From positions 1 through 7,217 of the forward strand of contig JBBRVS010000249.1 of NCBI GenBank assembly GCA_038246645.1: a stretch of DNA of 7,217 bases. Direction: 5' to 3'. A program made the position numbers and the translations under genes. Below, one piece after another: positions 1 to 6,282 of the stretch. Under the pieces are notes generated by a model that had not been told where the DNA came from, ran no database searches, and saw nothing but the letters and a program-made list of their open reading frames with translations. The stretch is from JAHCHG01 sp038246645 (GTDB lineage: Bacteria; Acidobacteriota; Blastocatellia; Pyrinomonadales; Pyrinomonadaceae). The stretch's first letter is position 1. Each line of letters opens with the position of its first letter.

Positions 1-1569
1 CGCCGGATTATCATTGTCTTTGGTGATCGCCGAAAGATTTAATGAAAAATCTTTGATATTCAGACGGCTTCGCACGCGCAAGTTTGTAAATTTATAATTT
101 GAAAGCCTTGTGAAGACATTATCGGCTTCGCCGTGTTCGACATCGGCATAAATTGACCAATTTTTTGTCGGCTTGATTTTCATTCCGGCGATCAAAGTAT
201 TCGTCCGGTTATCGAATTCCTCTTCGATCAGCGACGGATTCGCCGTTGTCAATAGATTTCGGTCAAAACCTTCCAACACGACGCGCCGGTCGCCGAAACG
301 GTAGCCGATATTAAAACCGATAAAATCCCGCACCTGATAATCGGCTTCGATGGTATTGATGATGCGGCGAAATCCGGTCATACGATGCGACAGAGTTCTT
401 GACAAAACGGTTGCCAGAGGATTTCCGGCGGCGTTTCTCCGCATTAATGATTCAAAAAATTGATTGCCGCCGCTGATGTTAAATTGATCGTAAGTGAAAG
501 TGTTGGAAATTCTGAAATTATCGGTAATTAAAAAAGTCAAACCGATGTCGCCGCGTCCCTGCGGGCGTTTGGCGTTGCCGCTGATTTCGAAGCGGTCGAG
601 GTCAACCGTATTATTCGAGTTATCGCGCCCGGTGATCGTTTCAAGTAAATTAAAACTCGTTTCCGTATCCGAATAAACGAAGCGTCCGGTGAAATCCAGT
701 CTTTTGGCAAAATTGCGCTGAATGCTGAACAATGTCGTGTTTGTATCGCCCTCAATCGGATAAGTTCGCTGAAATGTCGCCAGTCTCGAATTGTTCGTCG
801 GATTATTGCCGAGATTCGGCGCGGTCAGAATATAGCTCGTATCGTTTCTGAAACTGCGATAATTTTGCGAAAGCGTTAAGTTAAAGCCCAAAATTCTGCC
901 TTCGATTCCGGCGCGTAAATCAAAAGAACCGTTATCCGTATCGGAAGAAACCGGAAATTCATCGCTGTAGGCGCGGGTCGTAAAAATGCCCGCGCCGTCC
1001 GTTTTATTAAATCCGTAACCGAACCGCAGTCTTAAACTCTTGCTTTCCGGAAAAACTGTCAGATCGAAATCGCCGAAATTATGCCGCGTGTTGGCGTTGT
1101 GCTGATTGAGAGCGTGATTATTCAAATTATTAAAATAAACAACGCGCCGCACTTTTGAATCTAACTTGTAGGCTCCGGTTTTTTCCAGATTAACGCGCAA
1201 AAAGCCGGACGGATCTGCGCCCCAGCCCGAAGACGTAACCAGCAGGGAATCGAAAAACTTTCTTCTGTCTTGATTGTCTTCAATTAAAACGCTCGTATCA
1301 AAAACGCGAAAACCGGATTTATAATTAAAATCGCTGCGAAATTTATTTTCGCTGCCATTTACTTCGACGTGCCGCAAACCGAATTCGATACTCGAAGTAA
1401 GTTCGTAGCCGCCGATCAAATCCGGCGCGTCCGCCGCAGGTGTCGGCGTAGGAGTTTGCGCCGACGCGTCCGGCATTGCCGGGAAAAAAACCACGAATGC
1501 GAAAAACAATGCGGCAATGATTTGGTTTGCCGGAGCAGATTTTCTTTTTTGAATAATTTTGTCAGTCAT
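1..1569 (-). CDS. MtrB/PioB-type outer-membrane beta-barrel, partial (C-terminus beyond left edge)
   Basis: I read this frame codon by codon; it is open from the ATG at 1569 to the window edge, giving 523 codons without a stop. The N-terminus has a basic stretch (KRK, residues 8-10), a hydrophobic core (about 19-31) and a likely signal-peptidase site after ASA (35-37), followed by a TPTPTP linker. The rest alternates polar and hydrophobic or aromatic residues, with many N, R, D, F and Y, as in large transmembrane beta-barrels. The pattern around FDSLLVTSSGWGADP and the FGDFDLTVFP segment resembles barrels that acidobacteria pair with DmsE/MtrA cytochromes. In known systems such a barrel sheathes the decaheme protein and lets electrons cross the outer membrane. 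No cysteine is visible, so the N-terminal CxxC of Shewanella MtrB is missing. The gene lies 23 bp after the cytochrome and has its own strong ribosome site. The family call is by resemblance and genetic partner; a TonB-like or generic barrel is the alternative. Confidence 0.8.
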   Translation of the reverse strand, partial: MTDKIIQKRKSAPANQIIAALFFAFVVFFPAMPDASAQTPTPTPAADAPDLIGGYELTSSIEFGLRHVEVNGSENKFRSDFNYKSGFRVFDTSVLIEDNQDRRKFFDSLLVTSSGWGADPSGFLRVNLEKTGAYKLDSKVRRVVYFNNLNNHALNQHNANTRHNFGDFDLTVFPESKSLRLRFGYGFNKTDGAGIFTTRAYSDEFPVSSDTDNGSFDLRAGIEGRILGFNLTLSQNYRSFRNDTSYILTAPNLGNNPTNNSRLATFQRTYPIEGDTNTTLFSIQRNFAKRLDFTGRFVYSDTETSFNLLETITGRDNSNNTVDLDRFEISGNAKRPQGRGDIGLTFLITDNFRISNTFTYDQFNISGGNQFFESLMRRNAAGNPLATVLSRTLSHRMTGFRRIINTIEADYQVRDFIGFNIGYRFGDRRVVLEGFDRNLLTTANPSLIEEEFDNRTNTLIAGMKIKPTKNWSIYADVEHGEADNVFTRLSNYKFTNLRVRSRLNIKDFSLNLSAITKDNDNPA

Positions 1570-1576
1570 TTGTCTT

Positions 1577-1582
1577 CTCCTC
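1577..1582 (-). promoter_or_regulatory. Ribosome binding site of the barrel gene
   Basis: GAGGAG on the minus strand lies 7 nt before the ATG at 1569, an ideal Shine-Dalgarno spacing. It fixes the start codon of the barrel gene, which is followed at once by a good signal peptide. Confidence 0.75.
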
Positions 1583-1592
1583 TTTACCGGCT

Positions 1593-2621
1593 TTATCTGA
1601 AGAAAGCACTGTTCGTATTCGAGCCGTGAATCGCCGCGTGGCAAATCGTGCAGTTCTGGAATCGCAAAACCGCCTGATTGTGGAACGAAGGCGTATCGGG
1701 CGCGAATTGTTCGGTGATACTGCTGTGGCATTCCAGACACAGCTGCCGAACTTGCGCGCGTTTGAGCATTTTCGGATTTGCCGAACCGTGCGGCGTATGG
1801 CACGCGGCGCAGCCTTCGACCTTCAGCGGTGCGTGTTCAAAAACGAACGGACCTTGTTTATCGGTATGACATTTTATGCAAGCCGAATCCGTTCCCATCG
1901 TTAGCTTTGTTTGTTTGCTTTCAACACCGCCGTGCGGATTATGACAATCGCTGCAATTCATCGTTCCTTCCAGAACCTTGTGGCGGAACGGTTTGCTGAA
2001 TTGCGCTTTGACTTCCGTATGACAACTGATACAAAGCTGCGGTTCGCTCGCTTTGAGCATAACGCTGCGGGCGATATTCGGTTTTTGTCTGGCGACATTG
2101 CCAATCAACGTAATCGAATCGGCTTTTGCCGAATCGTGATTTGTTCCGTGCGCCGTATGACAATCCGTGCAGCCGATATTGTTGCGCCAGTGGTCGCCGC
2201 GCCGGAAATTGTTGTGTTCTTCCCTGCCGGCGTGACACGCCAGACAAGTTTCGGAAATTTGTTTGGCGTTTTTGTTCTTAAATGAAAGAATATTCGTCGT
2301 CGTCGGGTCTTCCGAATGAGCTTTGCCCGGTCCGTGGCAAGATTCACAGCCCTGAACTTTATCCTTCCAATCTTTTACTCCGGCGAGTTTGGCGTGTTTT
2401 GTATCCGAGAAACTTTTGAAGGCTTCGTCGTGGCAAGCCGCGCAGGTTTCGGTCCCGACATATTCGTCCGGATTCGGGGTCGGCGCAGTATTGACCGCGC
2501 TCGTTTGAACGTCGTCGGTCTTTCCGATTGCCGTTAAAAGAGTGCCTGAGATTAGCCAGATACCGAGTACGATCGCAACTGCACCAAGCACCGCGACTTT
2601 GACGTTTGTGGTTGAAGCCAT
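1593..2621 (-). CDS. MtrA/DmsE-family decaheme c-type cytochrome
   Basis: The 342-aa product has exactly ten CxxCH heme-binding motifs, starting at residues 60, 92, 126, 151, 197, 223, 248, 271, 295 and 324. Length and heme count match MtrA (about 330 aa, ten hemes). Residues 8-32 form a hydrophobic signal or membrane anchor with only one preceding lysine and no clear AxA cleavage site. A TPNP linker follows, then the opening EYVGTETCAACH and the closing CHAAIHGSN, both typical of DmsE/MtrA proteins. It is presumably exported by Sec, loaded with heme c in the periplasm, and inserted into the barrel encoded 23 bp downstream to pass electrons between periplasm and cell surface. The direction (metal reduction or iron oxidation as in PioA/MtoA) cannot be read from the sequence. 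The start is supported by GGAGG 10 nt upstream. I leave the symbol empty because mtrA, dmsE, pioA and mtoA are not separable here. Confidence 0.93.
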   Translation of the reverse strand: MASTTNVKVAVLGAVAIVLGIWLISGTLLTAIGKTDDVQTSAVNTAPTPNPDEYVGTETCAACHDEAFKSFSDTKHAKLAGVKDWKDKVQGCESCHGPGKAHSEDPTTTNILSFKNKNAKQISETCLACHAGREEHNNFRRGDHWRNNIGCTDCHTAHGTNHDSAKADSITLIGNVARQKPNIARSVMLKASEPQLCISCHTEVKAQFSKPFRHKVLEGTMNCSDCHNPHGGVESKQTKLTMGTDSACIKCHTDKQGPFVFEHAPLKVEGCAACHTPHGSANPKMLKRAQVRQLCLECHSSITEQFAPDTPSFHNQAVLRFQNCTICHAAIHGSNTNSAFFR

Positions 2622-2631
2622 AAAGTTATTG

Positions 2632-2636
2632 CCTCC
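2632..2636 (-). promoter_or_regulatory. Ribosome binding site of the decaheme cytochrome
   Basis: GGAGG on the minus strand ends 10 nt before the ATG at 2621. It decides the start codon ahead of the hydrophobic export segment. Confidence 0.7.
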
Positions 2637-2668
2637 GATTGCGCTCTGATGATACTGATTTCAGGCGG

Positions 2669-2703
2669 TTTATAAAAACATTTTTTCAGTTTGAAGTTTA
2701 GTA
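2669..2703 (-). promoter_or_regulatory. Candidate promoter of the cytochrome-barrel operon
   Basis: Two possible -10 boxes are visible on the minus strand: TATAAA (2674 to 2669) and TACTAA (2703 to 2698). Neither has a good -35 hexamer at 16-18 bp, as is common for activator-dependent promoters. If TACTAA is used, transcription would start near 2690 and the CRP-like site would be centred near -40, close to the class II position. If TATAAA is used, the centre would be near -68, close to but not exactly a class I position. The choice is inference. Confidence 0.3.
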
Positions 2704-2722
2704 TTGAATAAAAGCACAAATC

Positions 2723-2738
2723 TGTGATAGCAGTCACA
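2723..2738. promoter_or_regulatory. CRP-type binding site TGTGA-N6-TCACA
   Basis: The sequence TGTGATAGCAGTCACA has both pentamer half-sites of the CRP consensus with the canonical 6-bp spacer and AT-rich flanks. It lies 102 bp upstream of the cytochrome start codon and 310 bp upstream of the kinase start, so the cytochrome operon is the likelier target. The same arrangement is close to the HcpR-type motif (TTGTGA-N6-TCACAA, one mismatch here), so another CRP/FNR-family regulator could be the binder. The match is seen directly; the regulatory role is inferred. Confidence 0.65.
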
Positions 2739-2864
2739 ATTTTTCTGAAACTTGAATTAAAAATGTGAATCAAAAGTAGAGATTTTTTGTCAGCTTAGAT
2801 TCCGTCGTTCGCGCGGTGCAAGTGAATGAGAAAAATGTCGAATATTAAAAAACTTAAAATCAGG

Positions 2865-2876
2865 TTTGCCGGCAAA
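2865..2876. promoter_or_regulatory. 12-bp perfect palindrome, possible operator
   Basis: TTTGCCGGCAAA equals its own reverse complement. It stands out as a GC-rich core within an AT-rich non-coding region, 172 bp upstream of the kinase start. I do not recognise the cognate regulator. A palindrome of this length has roughly a one in ten chance of occurring somewhere in a 427-bp region, so the support is modest. Confidence 0.3.
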
Positions 2877-2941
2877 AGATTTAATGACCGGATTCTTCGG
2901 TAAAAAAAGCGACATTCATCTCCGTATCTGTTATATTACAT

Positions 2942-2969
2942 TTGATAATTATCCAATGATAGTTATTCT
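2942..2969 (+). promoter_or_regulatory. Candidate kinase promoter overlapping an FNR-like box
   Basis: TTGATAATTATCCA (2942-2955) matches the FNR consensus TTGAT-N4-ATCAA at nine of ten positions and contains the perfect palindrome GATAATTATC. The same TTGATA can be read as a -35 hexamer, with TATTCT (2964-2969) as a -10 after a 16-bp spacer. Transcription would then start near 2976 and leave a leader of about 70 nt before the kinase. The region is AT-rich, so chance matches are possible. Confidence 0.3.
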
Positions 2970-2996
2970 TACTCACCTTTACCGTTCGACATAATT

Positions 2997-3019
2997 GGTT
3001 GGTTTAGCCAACTTTTTTT
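2997..3019 (+). terminator. Small hairpin plus T-run in the kinase leader
   Basis: GTTGG (2998-3002) pairs with CCAAC (3008-3012) around a 5-nt loop, extended by one G-T wobble, and is followed by seven T (3013-3019). The layout is that of an intrinsic terminator, but the stem is short and weak. It sits about 30 nt upstream of the kinase start, where it could act as a weak attenuator, or it may be coincidental. Confidence 0.25.
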
Positions 3020-3048
3020 CTTGCCTTTAATTTTTTTACAAAATAGTA

Positions 3049-6030
3049 ATGAAACTTCCGATGTCAGAAATCACCAAATTCCCCGCTCAGCTCTTCTCCG
3101 AAGAATTAACCCGAAACGGTAGTTCCAAAATTCTCGTTATCAGTGATAATTCAGACAGTTTAGAATCGAATTCAGTCATTCTCGATCAAGCCGGTTACGC
3201 AGTAGTAACCGCAGAAAACGGGCTTGCCGGTTTGGAAATCGCCCAAAAAGAAGTTCCTGATTTAATTATTAGCGACGTAATATTTTCCGATTTCGACGCA
3301 GTCGAGTTTTGCCGCCGCCTTCGTGCGGTCAGCCGATTAAAAGAAATCCCGATCATCTTTGTTTCAGATCTTTCTAAAAATGCGATAAGCGCGGTTAAAG
3401 CTTTGGAAGCGGGAGCCGACCATTATATCGAAGCTCCTTTTGAGCCGGTGCGCCTGATCGCCGAAGTATCACGCTTGCTTGAGCAGAAGCGAGCAGAATA
3501 TGCGGTTGCCCGGCATATTACGCGAGCGACGGAAGATGAAAGAATACTGAATGAATCAAAAAAGCAGATTGCCGATATTCTCGATAGCATTACCGATGGA
3601 TTCTTTGTTCTTGACGGTAATTGGAATTTTACCTATTTGAATCCGGCGACCGAACACCTCTGGCAGCAGTCAAGGGAAAATTTACTCGGGAAAAACTTTT
3701 GGGAAGAATTTCCCGGAGTTCTCGATACGGCTTTCGACAGCAAATATCGAGAGGTTATGGAAAAAAGAATTCCGGTCAGTTTTACCGAACTTTATCCGGA
3801 TCAGAATGTTTGGCTGGATGTTCAGGCATCTCCGGTCAAAGACGGAATTTCCATTTATTTCCGCGATGTAACAAAGCTGAAAATCGCCGAACAAGAGAAA
3901 GATCGGCTCGCTTCGCAGATCGAACAGCAGCATCTGCGTCTGAATAACATTATCGCCAATGTGCCGGGAATTGTCTGGGAAACGTGGGTGAAACCTGACG
4001 AAGCGATGGGGCAAATTAATTTTATCAGCGATTATGTTGAAAAAATGCTGGGTTATACGGTCAATGAATGGCTGACAACGCCCGGTTTCTGGCTTTCGGT
4101 TATTTATCCCGAAGACCGTGAAGAAGCACTCCGGCAAGTTGCCGGAAATTTCAAAGGCAACCGGACAATCGCGTTCGAAGTCCGCCTGGTTGCCAAAGAC
4201 GGACGCGTTATTTGGACCGAGCTGCAAACACAGACAATTACAAACAGCGAAAATAAAGTAATCGGCGTGCGCGGCGTAACGACGGACATTACCGCCCGCA
4301 AGGAAGCGGAAACCGCGATTGCCGAAGCTAACAGTCGGGCGATCAGCGAATATGAACGATTAGTACAAGGTCTGGCGGCACTTGCTCAGGCACTCGGATC
4401 TGCCCGCGATCTTAATGGAGTTTTTCGCGGAATTCAGGAATTTGCCCGCGTCTCCGTTCCCTGTGATGCCATTCTGATATCGCTCTGCGAGCAGGAACAG
4501 AAAATGCGGAAGATTGTTTATATCTGGTATAACCACGAAGAACTCGACACGTCCGTTTTTGAAGCGGTTCCGGTCGGCGGCGGCGCAGCCGGAACAGCCA
4601 TTAAAACCGGCGAGGTCGTGATCATTCCCGATTATTTCCAGCACATTATGCGTAAAGGAGTTAAGCTTTCCTTCGGGTATGATGAAGATTCCAGAGATCC
4701 GCGCTCGTCGCTGATCGTTCCGATGAAAATTAAAGGAATTACGGTCGGTGTCATTGAAATTCAGAGTTATCAATTAGCTGCCTTTATGAAGGAACACGCC
4801 GTAACGATGCAAATGGCGGCGAATCTGGCGGCGAACGCCGTCGAAAACGTCCGGCTGCTCGAACAGGAACGCCATCAGGAAGAACAGCTCCGCCAATCGC
4901 AAAAACTCGAATCGGTCGGTAGATTAGCCGGCGGCATCGCTCACGATTTTAATAATATGCTGACCGCCATTAACGGCTACAGCGATCTGACGCTCCGCAA
5001 ATTAAATGCCGACGATCCTTTGCGCCGCAATCTTGAAGAAATAAAAAAAGCCGGTGAGCGTTCGGCGGTGCTGACACATCAGCTTTTAGCCTTCAGCCGC
5101 CGGCAGGTTTTAAAGCCGACGGTTTTAAATCTCAATGAAGTAATTATAGATATCAGCAAGATGCTTAACCGTCTGATCGGTGAAGATATTCAGCTCAATA
5201 TCGTCCCTGAATCGAATTTGGGATTTGTCGAAGCCGATTCGGGACAATTAACCCAGGTAATTATGAATCTGGTGGTCAACGCCCGCGATGCGATGCCCGG
5301 CGGCGGCACTATTATTATTGAAACTTCTAATGTTTATCTCGATACGGAATACGTCAAAAGCCATATTCCGACGCAGATCGGTTCCTATATTTTGCTCGCC
5401 GTAAGCGATACGGGAGTCGGTATGAGCGATGAAGTTAAAGAACAGATCTTCGAGCCGTTTTTCACTACCAAAAAACCGGGCGCAGGCACCGGTTTAGGGC
5501 TTTCAACAACTTACGGGATCGTCAAGCAATCGGGCGGCTACATCTGGGTTGAAAGCGAGATTGATAAAGGAACGACTTTTAAGATTTACTTTCCGCATTT
5601 TGATGAGGAATATATCCGCCCTAAAGAAAACAAAGTTCCTCAAATCATTCAAACCGGAACGGAAATGATTCTGCTGGTCGAAGATGAAGAACTCGTCAGA
5701 AATATGAGCCGCCAAATCCTGGAAGCCTGCGGTTATCACGTGATCGAAGCGCAAAACGGCATCGAAGCTCTTTCTGTCTGCGCGGCGCAAAACGAAAAAA
5801 TCGATCTGTTATTAACGGATGTCGTGATGCCGCAGATGGGCGGGCGCGAACTGGCGGAAAAATTAACCGACCTGCACCCGGAAATCCGCGTACTGTTCGC
5901 TTCCGGCTACACGGACGACGCGGTTATCCGGCAGGGTATTGTCAGGGAAAATATGAATTTTATTCAAAAACCGTTCACGTTCGACGCACTCGCGCTAAAA
6001 GTAAGGGAAATTTTAGACGGTAAAAGTTGA
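3049..6030 (+). CDS. Soluble hybrid histidine kinase, REC-PAS-PAS-GAF-HisKA-HATPase-REC
   Basis: The 993-aa product has no membrane segment and should be cytoplasmic. Domains in order: receiver (about 26-145, acceptor Asp76); PAS (about 173-278); coiled linker; PAS with PAC tail (about 296-418, ending TTDITARKEAE); GAF (about 440-600); coiled coil; HisKA (about 612-685, phospho-His632 in GGIAHDFNN); HATPase (about 730-850, N-box Asn744, DTGVGM 787-792, FEPFFTTK 801-808, GTGLGLS 813-819); and C-terminal receiver (about 872-990, acidic pair Asp879/Glu880, acceptor Asp924, Ser952, Lys974). The catalytic core and last receiver are complete. The first receiver is degenerate: Ser32 replaces one acidic residue and Ala129 the conserved lysine. 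There is no HPt or DNA-binding domain, so signal would pass to a partner elsewhere. The ligands of PAS and GAF are unknown. It is divergent from the cytochrome operon. No Shine-Dalgarno precedes ATG 3049 or the in-frame ATG 3061, so the start is uncertain by four codons. Confidence 0.95.
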   Translation: MKLPMSEITKFPAQLFSEELTRNGSSKILVISDNSDSLESNSVILDQAGYAVVTAENGLAGLEIAQKEVPDLIISDVIFSDFDAVEFCRRLRAVSRLKEIPIIFVSDLSKNAISAVKALEAGADHYIEAPFEPVRLIAEVSRLLEQKRAEYAVARHITRATEDERILNESKKQIADILDSITDGFFVLDGNWNFTYLNPATEHLWQQSRENLLGKNFWEEFPGVLDTAFDSKYREVMEKRIPVSFTELYPDQNVWLDVQASPVKDGISIYFRDVTKLKIAEQEKDRLASQIEQQHLRLNNIIANVPGIVWETWVKPDEAMGQINFISDYVEKMLGYTVNEWLTTPGFWLSVIYPEDREEALRQVAGNFKGNRTIAFEVRLVAKDGRVIWTELQTQTITNSENKVIGVRGVTTDITARKEAETAIAEANSRAISEYERLVQGLAALAQALGSARDLNGVFRGIQEFARVSVPCDAILISLCEQEQKMRKIVYIWYNHEELDTSVFEAVPVGGGAAGTAIKTGEVVIIPDYFQHIMRKGVKLSFGYDEDSRDPRSSLIVPMKIKGITVGVIEIQSYQLAAFMKEHAVTMQMAANLAANAVENVRLLEQERHQEEQLRQSQKLESVGRLAGGIAHDFNNMLTAINGYSDLTLRKLNADDPLRRNLEEIKKAGERSAVLTHQLLAFSRRQVLKPTVLNLNEVIIDISKMLNRLIGEDIQLNIVPESNLGFVEADSGQLTQVIMNLVVNARDAMPGGGTIIIETSNVYLDTEYVKSHIPTQIGSYILLAVSDTGVGMSDEVKEQIFEPFFTTKKPGAGTGLGLSTTYGIVKQSGGYIWVESEIDKGTTFKIYFPHFDEEYIRPKENKVPQIIQTGTEMILLVEDEELVRNMSRQILEACGYHVIEAQNGIEALSVCAAQNEKIDLLLTDVVMPQMGGRELAEKLTDLHPEIRVLFASGYTDDAVIRQGIVRENMNFIQKPFTFDALALKVREILDGKS

Positions 6031-6063
6031 TCTCTATTTTATAAATTTTTGTCGCGCTACACA

Positions 6064-6070
6064 TTATTCA
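6064..6070. repeat. Left copy of 7-bp direct repeat flanking the MITE-like element
   Basis: TTATTCA here is identical to 6276-6282. The two copies directly abut the two ends of the inverted-repeat element, as expected for a target-site duplication. Confidence 0.5.
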
Positions 6071-6275
6071 ACTCCAGTCTTGATTAGAAATAAAGGTAGG
6101 AATTAACCACAGATCCACCCGGATAAATACTGATAAAAAGGCAGGATAAATCCAACACAATTGCATAGATCAATCGGTTTGATGTTTTTTAACATTTCTG
6201 ATCTGTCTTTATCTTCTTAGATCTGTGGGAATCTGTGGTAAACAAAATTACTCAGTTTCTAATCAAGACTCAGGT
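6071..6275. mobile_element. MITE-like non-coding element with terminal inverted repeats
   Basis: The ends form an inverted repeat: the 20 bp from 6071 and the reverse complement of the 20 bp ending at 6275 agree at 17 positions, including a perfect 15-bp block (AGTCTTGATTAGAAA, 6076-6090, against 6256-6270). A second nested pair lies inside (TTAACCACAGAT at 6103-6114 against 6231-6242, one mismatch). A third, looser pair is GATAAAAAGGCAG near 6132 against CTGTCTTTATC near 6203. ATCTGT recurs at 6201, 6221 and 6231. The element holds no credible reading frame and is flanked by an exact 7-bp direct repeat, so it looks like a short non-autonomous transposed element. CCACAGAT/ATCTGTGG-rich intergenic repeats are, from memory, common in several bacterial phyla. 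As a long hairpin between convergent genes it may also act as a two-way transcription barrier, though neither end has a clear T-run of its own. Confidence 0.6.
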
Positions 6276-6282
6276 TTATTCA
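6276..6282. repeat. Right copy of 7-bp direct repeat; contains a stop codon
   Basis: TTATTCA is identical to 6064-6070. Its last three bases (6280-6282) are the TGA stop of the minus-strand gene, so the presumed insertion landed on that stop codon and the duplication preserved it. Confidence 0.5.

Larger units (their letters stand above)
2622..3048. promoter_or_regulatory. Divergent control region between cytochrome operon and hybrid kinase
   Basis: This 427-bp stretch separates two divergently transcribed genes. It is AT-rich and has no convincing coding frame on either strand. It holds the CRP-like site, a 12-bp palindrome, an FNR-like box with a possible promoter, and a hairpin with a T-run, each listed separately. 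Between about 2740 and 2860 I see nothing I can name apart from an isolated TGTGA half-site near 2765. Its length and the number of symmetric elements suggest that both directions are regulated. Confidence 0.65.

Noticed and set aside
1369..2537. Several open frames on the plus strand across the cytochrome and the start of the barrel gene
   Set aside because: They lie antisense to two strongly supported genes, lack ribosome sites, and have arginine- and cysteine-rich compositions typical of shadow translation.
2552..2773. A 73-codon minus-strand frame covering the cytochrome 5' end and its leader
   Set aside because: It overlaps the well-supported cytochrome start in another frame and runs through the CRP-like site and promoter region; no ribosome site.
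2765..2780. A second CRP site from TGTGAATC
   Set aside because: Only the left half-site is present; the right half has no TCACA.
2887..2908. ACCG/CGGT hairpin next to a homopolymer run
   Set aside because: The stem is only 4 bp and is followed by A rather than T on the plus strand; on the minus strand the T-run precedes the stem, so it is not a terminator.
3021..3049. TTGCCT ... TAGTAA as a kinase promoter
   Set aside because: The -10 would overlap the start codon, and the -10 match is poor.
3682..4773. Minus-strand open frames of up to 181 codons inside the kinase
   Set aside because: They are antisense to conserved PAS and GAF coding sequence and show no recognisable domain or ribosome site.
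6103..6242. Repeated ATCTGT/ACAGAT units as a CRISPR array or tRNA-like RNA
   Set aside because: The units are too short, in opposite orientations and unevenly spaced; no spacer pattern and no cloverleaf or CCA end.
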